From contig CP050293.1 in assembly GCA_014189435.1 (NCBI GenBank), positions 3,849,001-3,913,000 of the forward strand: a stretch of 64,000 nucleotides of DNA, in the 5' to 3' direction. Positions within the stretch are counted from its first letter, which is position 1, and each line of letters opens with the position of its first letter. Below, in pieces: positions 1 through 9,282 of this stretch. This DNA is from Mesorhizobium loti. GTDB lineage: Bacteria; Pseudomonadota; Alphaproteobacteria; Rhizobiales; Rhizobiaceae. A model generated the notes under the pieces. That model searched no databases. It saw only the letters and a list, made by a program, of their open reading frames with translations, and was not told the DNA's origin. The translations under genes and the position numbers were made by a program.

Positions 1-432
1 ACGGGCCAGCGCCACCCGATACAAGGCCTTGGCAATTCTGAGCAGCAGACCACCGCGAACGAATGCCGTCCCCAGCCCGGAAATGTTGTTGATGACCGCA
101 ATGCCATTCAGATTGGCCGCGATGGAGCCGAACACATTGGGTTTGATCGTGAAGCCGACGAACGCCAACGGTCTCTCACGCCGCAAGAGACGCCAGTAGC
201 GCCACAGAAGCACCACGTCGCGCAAAGGCGACGTGCCGGAATTGTCCATTTCGAGTTCGACATAGCGGCAGCCCATGGCCGCTATCCGCGAAGAGTACTC
301 GTCCCTCGGCGCCATGATGACGACGTCATAGCCATGGCTCCGCAACGCCTCGATCAGACCCTTGCGGAAATTGACGACGTTCCAGGACGTGTTTATCGAG
401 ATGATTATCCTGTTGCGAGCAACGGGCATCAT
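1..432 (-). CDS. Glycosyltransferase family 4-like protein, N-terminal part (runs off the window)
   Basis: This is the first 144 codons of a gene that continues past base 1. The visible protein resembles the N-terminal Rossmann half of a GT-B (family 4) glycosyltransferase: a beta strand after the start, then NFRKGLIEALRSHGYDV, GFTIKPNVFGSIAA and INNISGLG. That last pattern is seen in enzymes adding a hexose to an undecaprenyl-linked intermediate at the inner face of the membrane. The ATG at 432 overlaps the upstream gene's stop by four bases (ATGA), so the two are translationally coupled and the start is well fixed. It is the most downstream visible gene of the polysaccharide operon. The donor sugar cannot be told. 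Confidence 0.8.
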   Translation of the reverse strand, partial: MMPVARNRIIISINTSWNVVNFRKGLIEALRSHGYDVVIMAPRDEYSSRIAAMGCRYVELEMDNSGTSPLRDVVLLWRYWRLLRRERPLAFVGFTIKPNVFGSIAANLNGIAVINNISGLGTAFVRGGLLLRIAKALYRVALAR

Positions 433-1550
433 CTGTGCCCGTCCGGATATGACGAAGGCTCTCCCAACAGCATATTCGCAAATCGCCCGGGCGATCTTTC
501 CGACAAGGTCTTCGCATACAAGGCCGACCGATCGCCGCCGTGAACGACCCTCAACAGTGCATCCGCAATTTCGGACGCGCCAAAGCCGGCTGAAATCTCC
601 AGGCCGGACAGCATGTCCAGATCTCCCGCACAGGGCGTGGTGACGATGCCAGGAACCCGGCAAGCCATCATTTCCAGAAGGACGTTCGGAAATCCCTCGG
701 CCGCCGACGTGAGCAGGCTGCCACGCGACGCGCGAAACAGCGGAAATGGATTGTCTCTCTGGCCGAGCAGATTTACGCGCGAGACCAGATCAAGCTTGCC
801 GGCGTAAGTCCTCAGTTCCGATTCCATGGGTCCGGAGCCAACCATGGTAAGCTCATAATCTTCGCCGGTCCTTCGCCTGATCTCCGCGAGCACATCAACC
901 GCGATCGTCGGGCGTTTGACCTCAATCAGCCGGCCGCACCAGACGATTTGCGGACGGCGGGAAAATATCTGCGCGTCGCTCTCCGACAATGTCTCAGCGG
1001 ACATTTTGATGATGAGATCTTCATCGACCGGATTGGGCAAGGTATGCAATTTAGCAATGGCACGCCGGGGCAACACGTCACGCAGGCGTTCGTTCATGTA
1101 GCTCGTTTGCGCGACAACCATGTCCTGGCTGCCATAGGCAGCGTAGAGTGCCCTGTAAGCCAGTGCGCGAGGCCCTTTGAAGCGATCCAGAAGCACCGTG
1201 GACTCGCGAGCGACCAGCCTGCGGCTTCGAAGAACGCCAACACTTCGGGCGGCGGCCAGGAACGAATTCACCCGCGTGTGGCTTGAGAAAACCAAATCGT
1301 AGCGATGCCGGATCAGCCTCGGGGCGAGCAAAAACTCGCTCATGGCTTTGCCGCCGCCAAAGCCGTAGCTGCGCCGGATTCCATCCTGGTATGGGCCACC
1401 GGCTTCCCCCGCCGCCTGGCCACCCAGGAAGCCGATTTCGACGTCCCAGTCGGGCCGGCTCGCGAGCGCACGTGCAACCAGCTTCAGGATGGTTTCGGCC
1501 CCACCTCTGCTGTCGAGCGGAATGGCGATCAGCGCGAGCTTCCCTGTCAT
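429..1550 (-). CDS. Glycosyltransferase family 4 (GT-B fold)
   Basis: A 373-residue predicted cytoplasmic glycosyltransferase of the surface-polysaccharide operon. The N-terminus has the glycine-rich acceptor loop of GT4 enzymes (PLDSRGGAETILKLVARALA). The C-terminal half carries the nucleotide-sugar domain, with IVWCGRLIEVKRPTIAVDVL and the E-x7-E donor-binding motif in EGFPNVLLEMMA. I chose the ATG at 1550 because it is 14 bases after the upstream methyltransferase stop and is preceded by CCGGGGGC. A longer reading to 1607 would overlap that methyltransferase. Its stop overlaps the next start (ATGA). Donor and acceptor sugars are unknown. Confidence 0.88.
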   Translation of the reverse strand: MTGKLALIAIPLDSRGGAETILKLVARALASRPDWDVEIGFLGGQAAGEAGGPYQDGIRRSYGFGGGKAMSEFLLAPRLIRHRYDLVFSSHTRVNSFLAAARSVGVLRSRRLVARESTVLLDRFKGPRALAYRALYAAYGSQDMVVAQTSYMNERLRDVLPRRAIAKLHTLPNPVDEDLIIKMSAETLSESDAQIFSRRPQIVWCGRLIEVKRPTIAVDVLAEIRRRTGEDYELTMVGSGPMESELRTYAGKLDLVSRVNLLGQRDNPFPLFRASRGSLLTSAAEGFPNVLLEMMACRVPGIVTTPCAGDLDMLSGLEISAGFGASEIADALLRVVHGGDRSALYAKTLSERSPGRFANMLLGEPSSYPDGHR

Positions 1551-1563
1551 GAGCCCCCGGGAT

Positions 1564-2373
1564 TCACTGTTTTCGCCGAAAGACATAAGCGTAGGTCTCG
1601 GCAGCATCCTTGCCGAAAACCAGGGCCGAAACGCCTAGCCAAATGCGCCAGGTCAGAAAGGCCGGCACGAAAAAATAGAAATAGGAACTCTTCCAGAACA
1701 GGCGGCGCTCGATGAGCTCCAGGCCGTTCCGTTTTGCGATTGTTTCGACCTCACTGGGCAAGCACTTGTCGTAGAACGCCGGAAACCCGTCATGACCCAT
1801 GCCCTTTTCGGGATAGATCGCAAAAAGCAACCGTCGTTTCAGCCCCTCTGGCAGGGCCCGATTTAACCTGGCGAAGGCAGCGTTACGCGAGGGCGAGAAA
1901 ATGGCAACCACGCCTCCCGGCTTCACGCAACTGGCAATGCCATGCAAGGCCGCCTCACCGTCATGGACGTGTTCGAGCGTCGCCTGACAAATGACGAGGT
2001 CAGCATCGCCCCTCCCCTCAAACGAGGTAAGGTCCGCTTCAATCTCTTCGTCGTATATGCCGCGCGGCGCTTTCGACAACTCTTCCGCGTCGAGGTCGAG
2101 CCCGACGACAAAAAGCCTCAGGCGCCGCTTCTCCGAGAGGCTGACGAATGGTCTGGCACCCCCGCCAAGATCGTAAACCCGCGCGTCTGGGGTAAGTAAG
2201 GGAGGTGCTATCTCCGTCGCAAAGGTCCGGTTGCCGTCGATGCGAAGGTGCAACGGCAGAGCCCTGTCGAGGAACTCGGACATGGCCACGTTCGCGCGAA
2301 CAAACTTTCGCAATATCGACACTGCTTCACCGTTTATTTCGTTCGCCGATCTGTGCCCATTCGCGCTCAACAT
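1564..2373 (-). CDS. Class I SAM-dependent methyltransferase
   Basis: A 269-residue protein with a class I methyltransferase core in its middle third: VYDLGGGARPF is the SAM-binding motif I, VVGLDLDAEEL the acidic strand 2, and DLVICQATLEHVHDGE motif IV followed by CVKPGGVVAIFSPS. The C-terminal 60 residues are aromatic and hydrophobic (SYFYFFVPAFLTW), which may hold it against the membrane. It sits in an operon with glycosyltransferases and a second methyltransferase 5 bases upstream, so methylation of a sugar or lipid-linked oligosaccharide is the likely role (inference). It could also modify a lipid. The substrate is not visible. Confidence 0.85.
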   Translation of the reverse strand: MLSANGHRSANEINGEAVSILRKFVRANVAMSEFLDRALPLHLRIDGNRTFATEIAPPLLTPDARVYDLGGGARPFVSLSEKRRLRLFVVGLDLDAEELSKAPRGIYDEEIEADLTSFEGRGDADLVICQATLEHVHDGEAALHGIASCVKPGGVVAIFSPSRNAAFARLNRALPEGLKRRLLFAIYPEKGMGHDGFPAFYDKCLPSEVETIAKRNGLELIERRLFWKSSYFYFFVPAFLTWRIWLGVSALVFGKDAAETYAYVFRRKQ

Positions 2374-2378
2374 CCGCG

Positions 2379-3164
2379 CTATACCCTATGGAACACATAG
2401 AGCCGCGTATGATGCGAAAATGGGCCGAGCAAGCGATCGGCGGCAGCCCGCAAACCCCTCAGGACGCCGTTGCTGCTGTCGTACCAGGCCTGCATCGGCT
2501 TTGTGAAAAATGTCTCGTCCTTCAGCCCCTTGAAGCCGCCCCTTGGCCGCGACTCCAGAAGCTTGAAGCCGTGCTGTTCGAACCTGGAAACAATCGCAGA
2601 TGGCTCAAGGACGAACTGGTAAAATCCGGCCTGTTCGCCCGAAAACCTGGGATAGAGACCCATTCTGGCCTTCAATCTTCGGAGAGGAGAAATGCTCGGC
2701 ACCGTCACGAAGGCAATCCCTCCCGATCGGATGATGCGCCGCATCTCCAAGACGATCTCGTCATACCCGTCGAAGAAGTGCTCGATCACTCCGAGCGACC
2801 ACACCCCATCGAAGAATTCATCCGCGAAGCCTGTCGCCCGAACGTCTCCAACCGTCACCTGCAAATGCGGCGCGGCGCGATTCACCATCCCCACGGTCTT
2901 CTGCGCAAAGTCGATTCCATGGGCGGAAAAGCCTGCCTGATGCAGGCCATAGACCGTATTGGCCAGGCCACATCCGGCGTCCAGGACCTTCGCCGGCCCT
3001 GTCAGATATCGTTTGGTCGTTGCGACGACAAAGCGATCCGGCCTCAAGACGTTCCCTTCGGCCCAGTGGGAATCCCAATAGTCGTCGTCGGCTATCGCGC
3101 CGACATGGACGATGCGGCCGTTCTTTTCGTCATAGAATGCCTTCTTCTCATTCATTCCCGGCAT
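2379..3164 (-). CDS. Class I SAM-dependent methyltransferase
   Basis: A 261-residue methyltransferase. Motif I is VLDAGCGLANTVYGL, strand 2 is AHGIDFAQKTV, and DGVWSLGVIEHFFDGYDE with RIIRSGGIAFVTVPS completes the Methyltransf_11-like fold. The start may be the ATG at 3164 (overlapping the flippase gene by 17 bases) or the ATG three codons later at 3155; both follow a GGGA-type site poorly, so this is unresolved. It lies between a flippase and another methyltransferase. O-methylation of a repeat-unit sugar or chain-end capping is a reasonable guess, not a demonstrated role. Confidence 0.85.
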   Translation of the reverse strand: MPGMNEKKAFYDEKNGRIVHVGAIADDDYWDSHWAEGNVLRPDRFVVATTKRYLTGPAKVLDAGCGLANTVYGLHQAGFSAHGIDFAQKTVGMVNRAAPHLQVTVGDVRATGFADEFFDGVWSLGVIEHFFDGYDEIVLEMRRIIRSGGIAFVTVPSISPLRRLKARMGLYPRFSGEQAGFYQFVLEPSAIVSRFEQHGFKLLESRPRGGFKGLKDETFFTKPMQAWYDSSNGVLRGLRAAADRLLGPFSHHTRLYVFHRV

Positions 3165-4416
3165 CCGATCCGGCCATCAAAAAGGCTCGCTGTGTTGCAT
3201 CCGGCCCGTTGTCCGCAATCACGCTCCTCAACGCGAAAAACGAACAGGCCGCGGCTATGACATATGCGGACAGAAATGCCATTTCGCTGCCAAGCGGCAG
3301 CCGCCACCACAGGCTCAATGCCGCCAAACAGCAGCAGGCCAATGCTCCTATCGCGTAGGAATAGGTAAGCGTCATTGCATTGTTCGAGCGGAGCGCAAAC
3401 GGATCGATGACCACCTTCTTCGTCCTGTTTATCAGGACGGCGCAAGAAACGACCGCAAAGACCGCTGGGTCAAATGACTTTCCCAGCCATCCGGACGCAT
3501 AGCCGGACAAAAACAGACCAATTATCGCAGCGGCAGACGCGACCGCAAAAATCAGCGCAATGGCCGCCCCCTCGAACAAGCCGCGCCGAAACTCCCTGAT
3601 GTTTCCACTTGCGGCACTGAGAAATGCCCGCGGCACGAACACGAAGCTGGCCGCATTCATGAAGAAGCCGACCGAGCGTTGCGAAAGATCGACACAAAAC
3701 GAGAAGACGCCGAGATGGGTCTGAGAGCCAAACATCAAAATAATGTATCGAATGCCGACAAACACACCGCTCTCGGCCAAATTGCTCAACACAAATCCCC
3801 AGCCTGTGGCGAGCGACCCGCCAAGATAGGAAAGGCGAGGCCGCTTCAGATTCGTCGGCCCCAGGAAAGCAAATGAAATCAGCGCTCCAGCGAAGTAGCT
3901 GAGCGAAAAGGCACTAAGCGCGGAGCCCACTTTCGCATCTCCGACAAGCAGGACTATGGCTCCCGCTAGGTATGCGACCGCCTGGCCAATCGCCGACCAA
4001 CCGTATGCCCACAAACGCAGTTGTGACCTCAGGACCTCTTGAAGTGCGGTGTGCAACCCGAATGAAACAATGATGGTTGCGGCAACGACATTGCCAAATC
4101 CGAACCACGCCAACATCAATCCGGCCAGGACGACAGACAAGGCCACGACAGACAGGGCGGCCAGAATGGACGATACGTACTCTCTACCCAGTCCTGCCGC
4201 ATGCATTTTTGCTGAAACTGGCATTATGGAATAGGTGGCAACTCCAAAGACGAGCGTCGAAACAAATGAAACCGTCGCAATCGTCGTGCTGAAAATACCA
4301 TATTGGCCGACTTCCAGATGCCTGCCAATGTATAGCAGAGTCACGATATTGAGCAGACCAGGGACAATTCGTATTACGATGGACTCCACAAATTTCCACA
4401 GGCTGGCTCTCTTCAT
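3148..4416 (-). CDS. Polysaccharide flippase (Wzx/MATE-like, MOP superfamily)
   Basis: A 422-residue polytopic membrane protein with about 12 hydrophobic segments. It begins MKRASLWKFVESIVIRIVPG and has the LLYIGRHLEVGQYGIFSTT stretch typical after helix 1 in lipid-linked oligosaccharide flippases. By family it would flip the undecaprenyl-linked repeat unit from the cytoplasmic to the periplasmic face. Its ATG overlaps the stop of the upstream GT2 gene by four bases, and its stop lies inside the start region of the methyltransferase, so it is part of one tightly packed operon. No Wzy polymerase is seen next to it; one may lie left of the window. Confidence 0.85.
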   Translation of the reverse strand: MKRASLWKFVESIVIRIVPGLLNIVTLLYIGRHLEVGQYGIFSTTIATVSFVSTLVFGVATYSIMPVSAKMHAAGLGREYVSSILAALSVVALSVVLAGLMLAWFGFGNVVAATIIVSFGLHTALQEVLRSQLRLWAYGWSAIGQAVAYLAGAIVLLVGDAKVGSALSAFSLSYFAGALISFAFLGPTNLKRPRLSYLGGSLATGWGFVLSNLAESGVFVGIRYIILMFGSQTHLGVFSFCVDLSQRSVGFFMNAASFVFVPRAFLSAASGNIREFRRGLFEGAAIALIFAVASAAAIIGLFLSGYASGWLGKSFDPAVFAVVSCAVLINRTKKVVIDPFALRSNNAMTLTYSYAIGALACCCLAALSLWWRLPLGSEMAFLSAYVIAAACSFFALRSVIADNGPDATQRAFLMAGSDAGNE

Positions 4417-5243
4417 GAAGTCACCCGTGCGAATGACCTCTTGAGCAAGAACGGGAAACTCAAGGCACCAAAGCTCAAGCAGGCAAGAACCGCCTTGCCC
4501 AGGAACCGAACCGACCGATATCGTCCAAGCCAGAATGCCCTGATGTAATTCAAGTTCAGCAACAACATCGGGTACGCATTTTGCCGCTGAAGAAGCCGAA
4601 TTCTTGCCGTCATCCCTTCCGGCAAATACCTCTTCCTCCCGATATCGACGTTGACACAGATAACGTCATATTCGATCGCCAATCTGGACCAGAGAAGAGA
4701 TGTTGGAACACGGCGGAACCGCCCTGCGGGTGGCACGGCAACCCGTTTCAACAAGGGAGTTCTGATGACCTCCTTCTTGTCGCCGACAACATTTTCGTCA
4801 GCTCGCATCTTGATCAGGTTTGTGCGCTCTGATGGAAACTGGTTTGCTACCACATCCGCTTCACTCAGAACCATCGAGAACACAAAACCGGCAATCCTCT
4901 CGTCGATGCTTTGCTCGCAGAGACGCTCACAAATCTCGGGCAAGCGATCGGTGAAGAGATCGTCGTCATCATCGAAAATCATGCAATAGTCGCCAGTGGC
5001 GGAAGCGATCGCCGAAAACATTGCGGCTCCTCTGCCGCCATTCGGACCAGAGGTGACCACCAATCTGGCATCGTGAGACGCGATTTCCGCAAGCGCTTCG
5101 TTTGTCCCGTCGGTCGAACCGTCGACATGGACACATATCTGCAATGGGCATTTCGCGCGCAAAAGTTCCTGAACCAGCGCGGTAACGCGATCCCGCCGAT
5201 TGAACGTAGGGATGCAAACGCTCAACAGCGCCTGGGACTGCAA
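4413..5243 (-). CDS. Glycosyltransferase family 2
   Basis: A 276-residue GT-A glycosyltransferase. LSVCIPTFNRRDRVTALVQE is the classic GT2 entry, GSTDGTNEALAEI follows, and MIFDDDDDLFTDRLPE supplies the metal-binding acidic cluster. The hydrophobic C-terminus (SVRFLGKAVLACLSFGALSF) may be a membrane anchor. The start is unclear: the frame opens with TTG at 5243 without a good ribosome site, while a GGAGGAG followed at once by ATG (5284) lies 41 bases upstream in another frame. Either a rare start is used or there is a small indel near the 5' end. It couples to the flippase by ATGA. Confidence 0.8.
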   Translation of the reverse strand: MQSQALLSVCIPTFNRRDRVTALVQELLRAKCPLQICVHVDGSTDGTNEALAEIASHDARLVVTSGPNGGRGAAMFSAIASATGDYCMIFDDDDDLFTDRLPEICERLCEQSIDERIAGFVFSMVLSEADVVANQFPSERTNLIKMRADENVVGDKKEVIRTPLLKRVAVPPAGRFRRVPTSLLWSRLAIEYDVICVNVDIGRKRYLPEGMTARIRLLQRQNAYPMLLLNLNYIRAFWLGRYRSVRFLGKAVLACLSFGALSFPFLLKRSFARVTS

Positions 5244-5342
5244 TGGATTGCGGATTGCCTGTTTGCGAGCCGTATCGATTCCATCTCCTCCTGGTTGCGT
5301 GGCATGGAACAGGGCTAAGCGCGGATCAGCCGGGAGACAGGC

Positions 5343-6368
5343 TTATCCCCGTCCAAAATACGCCTGGTACCACTCGACAAATCGCGCGACGCCCTCAGTC
5401 ACCGTCGTCGTCGGACGGTAGCCGACCGCCCGCTCCAGCGCCGACGTGTCGGCAAAGGTATCGGGCACGTCACCAGGCTGCAGCGGCAGCAGTTCGACGA
5501 TGGCTTTCCGGCCCAGCGCTTTTTCCAGCGCCTCGACATAGGCAGTCAGCTTCACCGGGTTGTTGTTGCCGATGTTGAAGATGCGCCAGGGGGCGCTGCT
5601 CGAGGCCGGATCCGGCCGGCTGGAGTCCCAGGCGGCATTGCCCGTGGCCGGGCTGTCGCTGGCTCGCACGACGCCTTCGGCGATGTCCTCGACATAGGTG
5701 AAGTCGCGCGTGTGGTTGCCGTTGTTGAACAGCTTGATCGGCTCGCCGGCAAGGATGTTCCTGGTGAACAGGAACAGCGCCATGTCCGGGCGCCCCCAAG
5801 GGCCATACACGGTGAAAAAGCGCAGCCCAGTCGTCGGCAGCCCGAACAAATGGCTGTAGCTGTGCGCCATCAGTTCGTTGGCGCGCTTGGTCGCGGCGTA
5901 GAACTGCAGCGGATGGTCGGCCGGCCGGTGCTCGGAAAACGGCATGTCGGTGTTGGCGCCGTAGACACTGGACGTACTGGCATAGGTCAGGTGCGCAACG
6001 GCGCTGTTGCGGCAGGCCTCGAGCATGTTGGTGTAGGCGATGATGTTGCTTTCGACATAGGCGCGCGGGTTTTCCAGGCTGTAGCGAACCCCGGCCTGGG
6101 CGGCGAGATGGATAACCCGGTCGAATGCGTGGTCGCCAAAGCAGCCGTCGACAACGCTTCTTTCCGCGAGATTGCCGCGGATGAAATGATAGCCCGCATT
6201 GGTCCTGCGGCTCGCCTCCTCCAGCAGCCGCAGCCTCGCCTCCTTGATCTGCGGATCGTAGTAGCTGTTGACGTTGTCGATGCCGACAACCTCGTCGCCG
6301 CGCTCCAGCAGCCGCTTCGATACGTGATAGCCTATGAAGCCGGCAGCGCCGGTGACCAGAACCTTCAT
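5343..6368 (-). CDS. NAD-dependent epimerase, UDP-glucuronate 4-epimerase type
   Basis: A 341-residue short-chain dehydrogenase/reductase-type epimerase. It has the NAD-binding TGAAGFIG at the N-terminus, the catalytic Ser/Thr in YASTSSVYG and the Y-x3-K pair in [42 protein letters not shown] and [14 protein letters not shown] are patterns I associate with UDP-glucuronate 4-epimerases (LpsL/Cap1J type), which make UDP-galacturonate. The ATG at 6368 shares one base with the stop of the dehydrogenase gene (TGATG), so I use this start over the longer open frame. Paired with the upstream dehydrogenase it would feed uronic-acid donors to the operon's glycosyltransferases. Confidence 0.88.
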   Translation of the reverse strand: MKVLVTGAAGFIGYHVSKRLLERGDEVVGIDNVNSYYDPQIKEARLRLLEEASRRTNAGYHFIRGNLAERSVVDGCFGDHAFDRVIHLAAQAGVRYSLENPRAYVESNIIAYTNMLEACRNSAVAHLTYASTSSVYGANTDMPFSEHRPADHPLQFYAATKRANELMAHSYSHLFGLPTTGLRFFTVYGPWGRPDMALFLFTRNILAGEPIKLFNNGNHTRDFTYVEDIAEGVVRASDSPATGNAAWDSSRPDPASSSAPWRIFNIGNNNPVKLTAYVEALEKALGRKAIVELLPLQPGDVPDTFADTSALERAVGYRPTTTVTEGVARFVEWYQAYFGRG

Positions 6369-7642
6369 CAGAAGCGCCCATCCGTGACATGCTTGGGGAA
6401 CAGACCCTTGATGTCGTAGATGACGCCCGGGGTCTTGCAAAGCGCCTGCAGGCCGTCGACGCCCAGCGCGCGGAACTGCCTGTGGCCGACGGCCACGATG
6501 ACGCCGTCATAGCGCTGGTCGGGAATGTCCTTCATGCTGGCAATACCGAAGGCGCGCGCGCATTCCTGCGCGTCGACCCAGGGGTCCCAGATGTCGATGC
6601 CGGCATTGTATTCCTTAAGCTGGGCGACGATATCGGCGACCTTGGAATTTCTCAGGTCCGGGCAGTTTTCCTTGAAAGCTGCGCCCATCACCAGAATCCG
6701 GCTGCCGACGACAGGTATCCCCTTGCGCATCATCAGGCGAGCCGTCTGATCCGCCGCGTGCCGACCCATGCCGTCATTGATGCGGCGGCCGGCAAGAATC
6801 ACCTCAGGATGATAGCCGAGTTCCTGGGCCTTGTGGGTGAGATAGTAGGGATCGACGCCAATGCAGTGACCGCCGACAAGACCCGGAGTGAAGCGCAGGA
6901 AATTCCATTTGGTGCCGGCGGCTTCCAGCACTTCGGACGTGTCGATGCCCAGCTTGCCGAAGATCAGCGACAGCTCGTTCATCAGCGCGATGTTGAGGTC
7001 CCGCTGGGTGTTCTCGATGACCTTGGCCGCTTCGGCGACCGCAATGCTCGAAGTACGGTGCGTACCCGCCGGGACGATCGAGGCATAGAGCGCATCGATG
7101 GCTTCGGCCGCTTCCGGCGTGGAGCCGCTGGTGACCTTGACGATGGTTTGCAGCCGATGCTCGCGGTCGCCCGGATTGATGCGCTCGGGACTGTAGCCGA
7201 GGAAGAACCCCTCATTGTAACGCAGGCCCGAATGTTTCTCGATCAGCGGCGCGCACACCTCTTCCGTGCAGCCGGGATAGACGGTCGATTCGAAGATCAC
7301 CACCGCGCCCGGAGAGATGGCCTCACCGACCAATGTCGATGCCATGATCAGCGGTTTCAGATCCGGCCGGTTGGCCCTGTCGATCGGCGTCGGAACCGTG
7401 ACGATGAAAATCCCGCAATCGCGCAGATCGGCCTTGTCGGTGGTGAGCCTCAGCCGCGTAGCAGCATTGATCTCATCGCTGCTGGCTTCCAGCGTATGGT
7501 CCTCGCCACGCCTCAGCGCATCCACCCTCGACTGGCTGATGTCGAACCCGACGACATCCCTGGTGGCGCCGAAGGCAACCGCCAGCGGCAGGCCGACATA
7601 GCCAAGCCCGATGATTGCTATCTTCCTGGAGGCGAGATCCAT
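6368..7642 (-). CDS. Nucleotide-sugar dehydrogenase (TviB/WbpA-like)
   Basis: A 424-residue UDP-sugar 6-dehydrogenase, oxidising the C6 alcohol of a UDP-hexose to the uronate with two NAD. It opens with the Rossmann motif [22 protein letters not shown] and [13 protein letters not shown] are the family's dinucleotide-domain signatures. The catalytic cysteine lies in [20 protein letters not shown]. The overall pattern is closest to TviB/WbpA-type enzymes acting on UDP-GlcNAc or UDP-GalNAc rather than to the UDP-glucose enzyme Ugd, but the substrate is not certain. It is directly followed by a uronate epimerase, whose usual substrate is UDP-glucuronate, so the real substrate deserves testing. 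Confidence 0.9.
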   Translation of the reverse strand: MDLASRKIAIIGLGYVGLPLAVAFGATRDVVGFDISQSRVDALRRGEDHTLEASSDEINAATRLRLTTDKADLRDCGIFIVTVPTPIDRANRPDLKPLIMASTLVGEAISPGAVVIFESTVYPGCTEEVCAPLIEKHSGLRYNEGFFLGYSPERINPGDREHRLQTIVKVTSGSTPEAAEAIDALYASIVPAGTHRTSSIAVAEAAKVIENTQRDLNIALMNELSLIFGKLGIDTSEVLEAAGTKWNFLRFTPGLVGGHCIGVDPYYLTHKAQELGYHPEVILAGRRINDGMGRHAADQTARLMMRKGIPVVGSRILVMGAAFKENCPDLRNSKVADIVAQLKEYNAGIDIWDPWVDAQECARAFGIASMKDIPDQRYDGVIVAVGHRQFRALGVDGLQALCKTPGVIYDIKGLFPKHVTDGRF

Positions 7643-7685
7643 CTGCTTCCTACGCTTGCTATTCCAGAGTCACGCTTCGCTTTGG

Positions 7686-9092
7686 CTATCGGGCGCCAAA
7701 GCCGGTAAGCATCGTTTTCATCGTCTTGAGAGTTATCAAAACATCCAGCCAAGGCGAAAAGTTCTTTATGTAATAAAAATCGTAGTGCAATTTTTCCATA
7801 ACGTCATCGACGGCAGCCACATGCCCTTGATTTACTTGCGCCCAACCACTTATGCCTGGCCTGACGATGTGCCTGTAGCGATAGAATGGCAGCTCAGCCT
7901 CGTACCACTGTGACAGCACGACAGCTTCCGGTCGCGGTCCGATCCAACTCATTTCGCCACGCAGGATGTTGATGACCTGCGGCAGTTCGTCGATCCTGAA
8001 TTTTCGAAGGAAACGACCAACGCGGGTGATGCGATCGTCGTCGCGCTTGGTTATCGCCCTCTCCTTGTCACTGCCGGCGCCCGCCTGCTGCCGCATCGAG
8101 CGAAACTTGTAGACCGTGCAGATCACGCCCCGGTAGCCCATGCGTTGCTGCCGAAACAGCACCGGACCCTCGGAGTCCAATCGGATCAGCAGCGCTATCA
8201 GCGCCAGAACAGGGGAAAAAACGACAATCAAGACAAGCGCGGAAACCCAGTCGGCTGCCTGCTTGATCTTGAGATAGGCCTGGTTCGGATTGAGCGAACC
8301 AAGCGTGTTTTCCGACAGATGCTCGATCTCGACCCGACCCGTCAGCGACTCTCTGACTTGCTTGACGTGGTATACGGGCGTTCCCGAAAGGGCCCGATCC
8401 GCGATATATCGTTCCCACTCCGCGCCAAGATCGGCACGCAGATCAACGACCACGCCGCTGGCTTTCTCGATGATGGTGTTGGTCGACTTGATCCAGAACC
8501 AGTGCACCCCTGGCAGCGCCTTGAGGCGGTCGACATCCCCGCCGGGAATCACGACGAGCCGGTGTGGGTCGAGGCGCCGCGTCAACAGGCTCAGGCCGAA
8601 ATACCAGAGCGTGGACTGCGTGAAGCTGGCGGCGGCCTGAAACCGGCTGTACTCGAAACGGAAAAAGAAAATGGTCAGGAAAACGGCCCCGTAGGACAGG
8701 GCAAATGTCGGCAAGATGTAACTGGCCGCGGCCACGCCCGGGAAGTTTCCGATGCGGCGATAGGAGAGGAAGCCCGCAAGATGCGCAATCGCCGCGGCGG
8801 TTACCGTCACCTGAAGGTTGGCCGAATAGATAAACTCAGGATTGAAGGCTATCCGGATAATCGCCGGCGCAAAAATCGCGAATGTCAGTCCGCCAAGCAG
8901 CTGAAATCGGATTCTGAACAGGAAATGCCGGCTTCCGACAATAGTTGACGCTGCGACATTCAACGCCTTGCCCTTCCCCCGAAGTGCCGTGCAGGCGATG
9001 GGCCATTTGCGATGATGCGCTTGGCTTGCCCATTCGTTTGCAAGGCGAATCAGGCATCTCGCCTTCGGCGATTCGACACAGTCGAAGACCAA
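7686..9092 (-). CDS. Polyprenyl-phosphate sugar-1-phosphate transferase (initiating enzyme)
   Basis: Membrane enzyme that starts polysaccharide assembly by moving a sugar-1-phosphate from a UDP-sugar to undecaprenyl phosphate. The N-terminal half has several membrane helices and a CoA-binding-like region; the C-terminal 200 residues are the bacterial sugar-transferase domain: helix ADWVSALVLIVVFSPVLALI, then VLFRQQRMGYRG, YKFRSM, FLRKFRIDELPQVINILRGE and GPRPE, with PGISGWAQV near the end. This matches WbaP/ExoY-type enzymes. The frame opens at a TTG (9092); the true start may be 30-45 codons further in, before the first helix. As first gene of the operon it probably follows the promoter. Confidence 0.85.
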   Translation of the reverse strand: MVFDCVESPKARCLIRLANEWASQAHHRKWPIACTALRGKGKALNVAASTIVGSRHFLFRIRFQLLGGLTFAIFAPAIIRIAFNPEFIYSANLQVTVTAAAIAHLAGFLSYRRIGNFPGVAAASYILPTFALSYGAVFLTIFFFRFEYSRFQAAASFTQSTLWYFGLSLLTRRLDPHRLVVIPGGDVDRLKALPGVHWFWIKSTNTIIEKASGVVVDLRADLGAEWERYIADRALSGTPVYHVKQVRESLTGRVEIEHLSENTLGSLNPNQAYLKIKQAADWVSALVLIVVFSPVLALIALLIRLDSEGPVLFRQQRMGYRGVICTVYKFRSMRQQAGAGSDKERAITKRDDDRITRVGRFLRKFRIDELPQVINILRGEMSWIGPRPEAVVLSQWYEAELPFYRYRHIVRPGISGWAQVNQGHVAAVDDVMEKLHYDFYYIKNFSPWLDVLITLKTMKTMLTGFGAR

Positions 9093-9185
9093 GGGCTACG
9101 ACAGTGCGGCTGCACCAGCAAGCACCTATTTCACGTCAACGGTTGGCGGAAGTTTTGATCAACAGCATTGTTTGATTCTGTAGAA

Positions 9186-9209
9186 AAGCCGGCCCTGATA
9201 GGCCGGCTT
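9186..9209 (-). terminator. Hairpin downstream of bioY, likely intrinsic terminator
   Basis: Perfect 9-bp inverted repeat AAGCCGGCC/GGCCGGCTT with a six-base loop. Read on the minus strand it is followed by TTTTCT, and it lies about 75 bases after the bioY stop. It also separates bioY from the polysaccharide operon, preventing read-through into it. Confidence 0.6.
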
Positions 9210-9282
9210 ACTGGACATCACCATTGAAATATCGGCACGCCTTCGGCTACATCGACGCCGAGCGGTTGGCCCTGCTCGCGCT

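Noticed and set aside
6389..7708. Plus-strand open frame opposite the nucleotide-sugar dehydrogenase
   Set aside because: Antisense shadow with biased composition.
9186..9209. Palindrome as an operator of bioY
   Set aside because: It lies after the bioY stop and is followed by a T-run, so terminator is the better reading.
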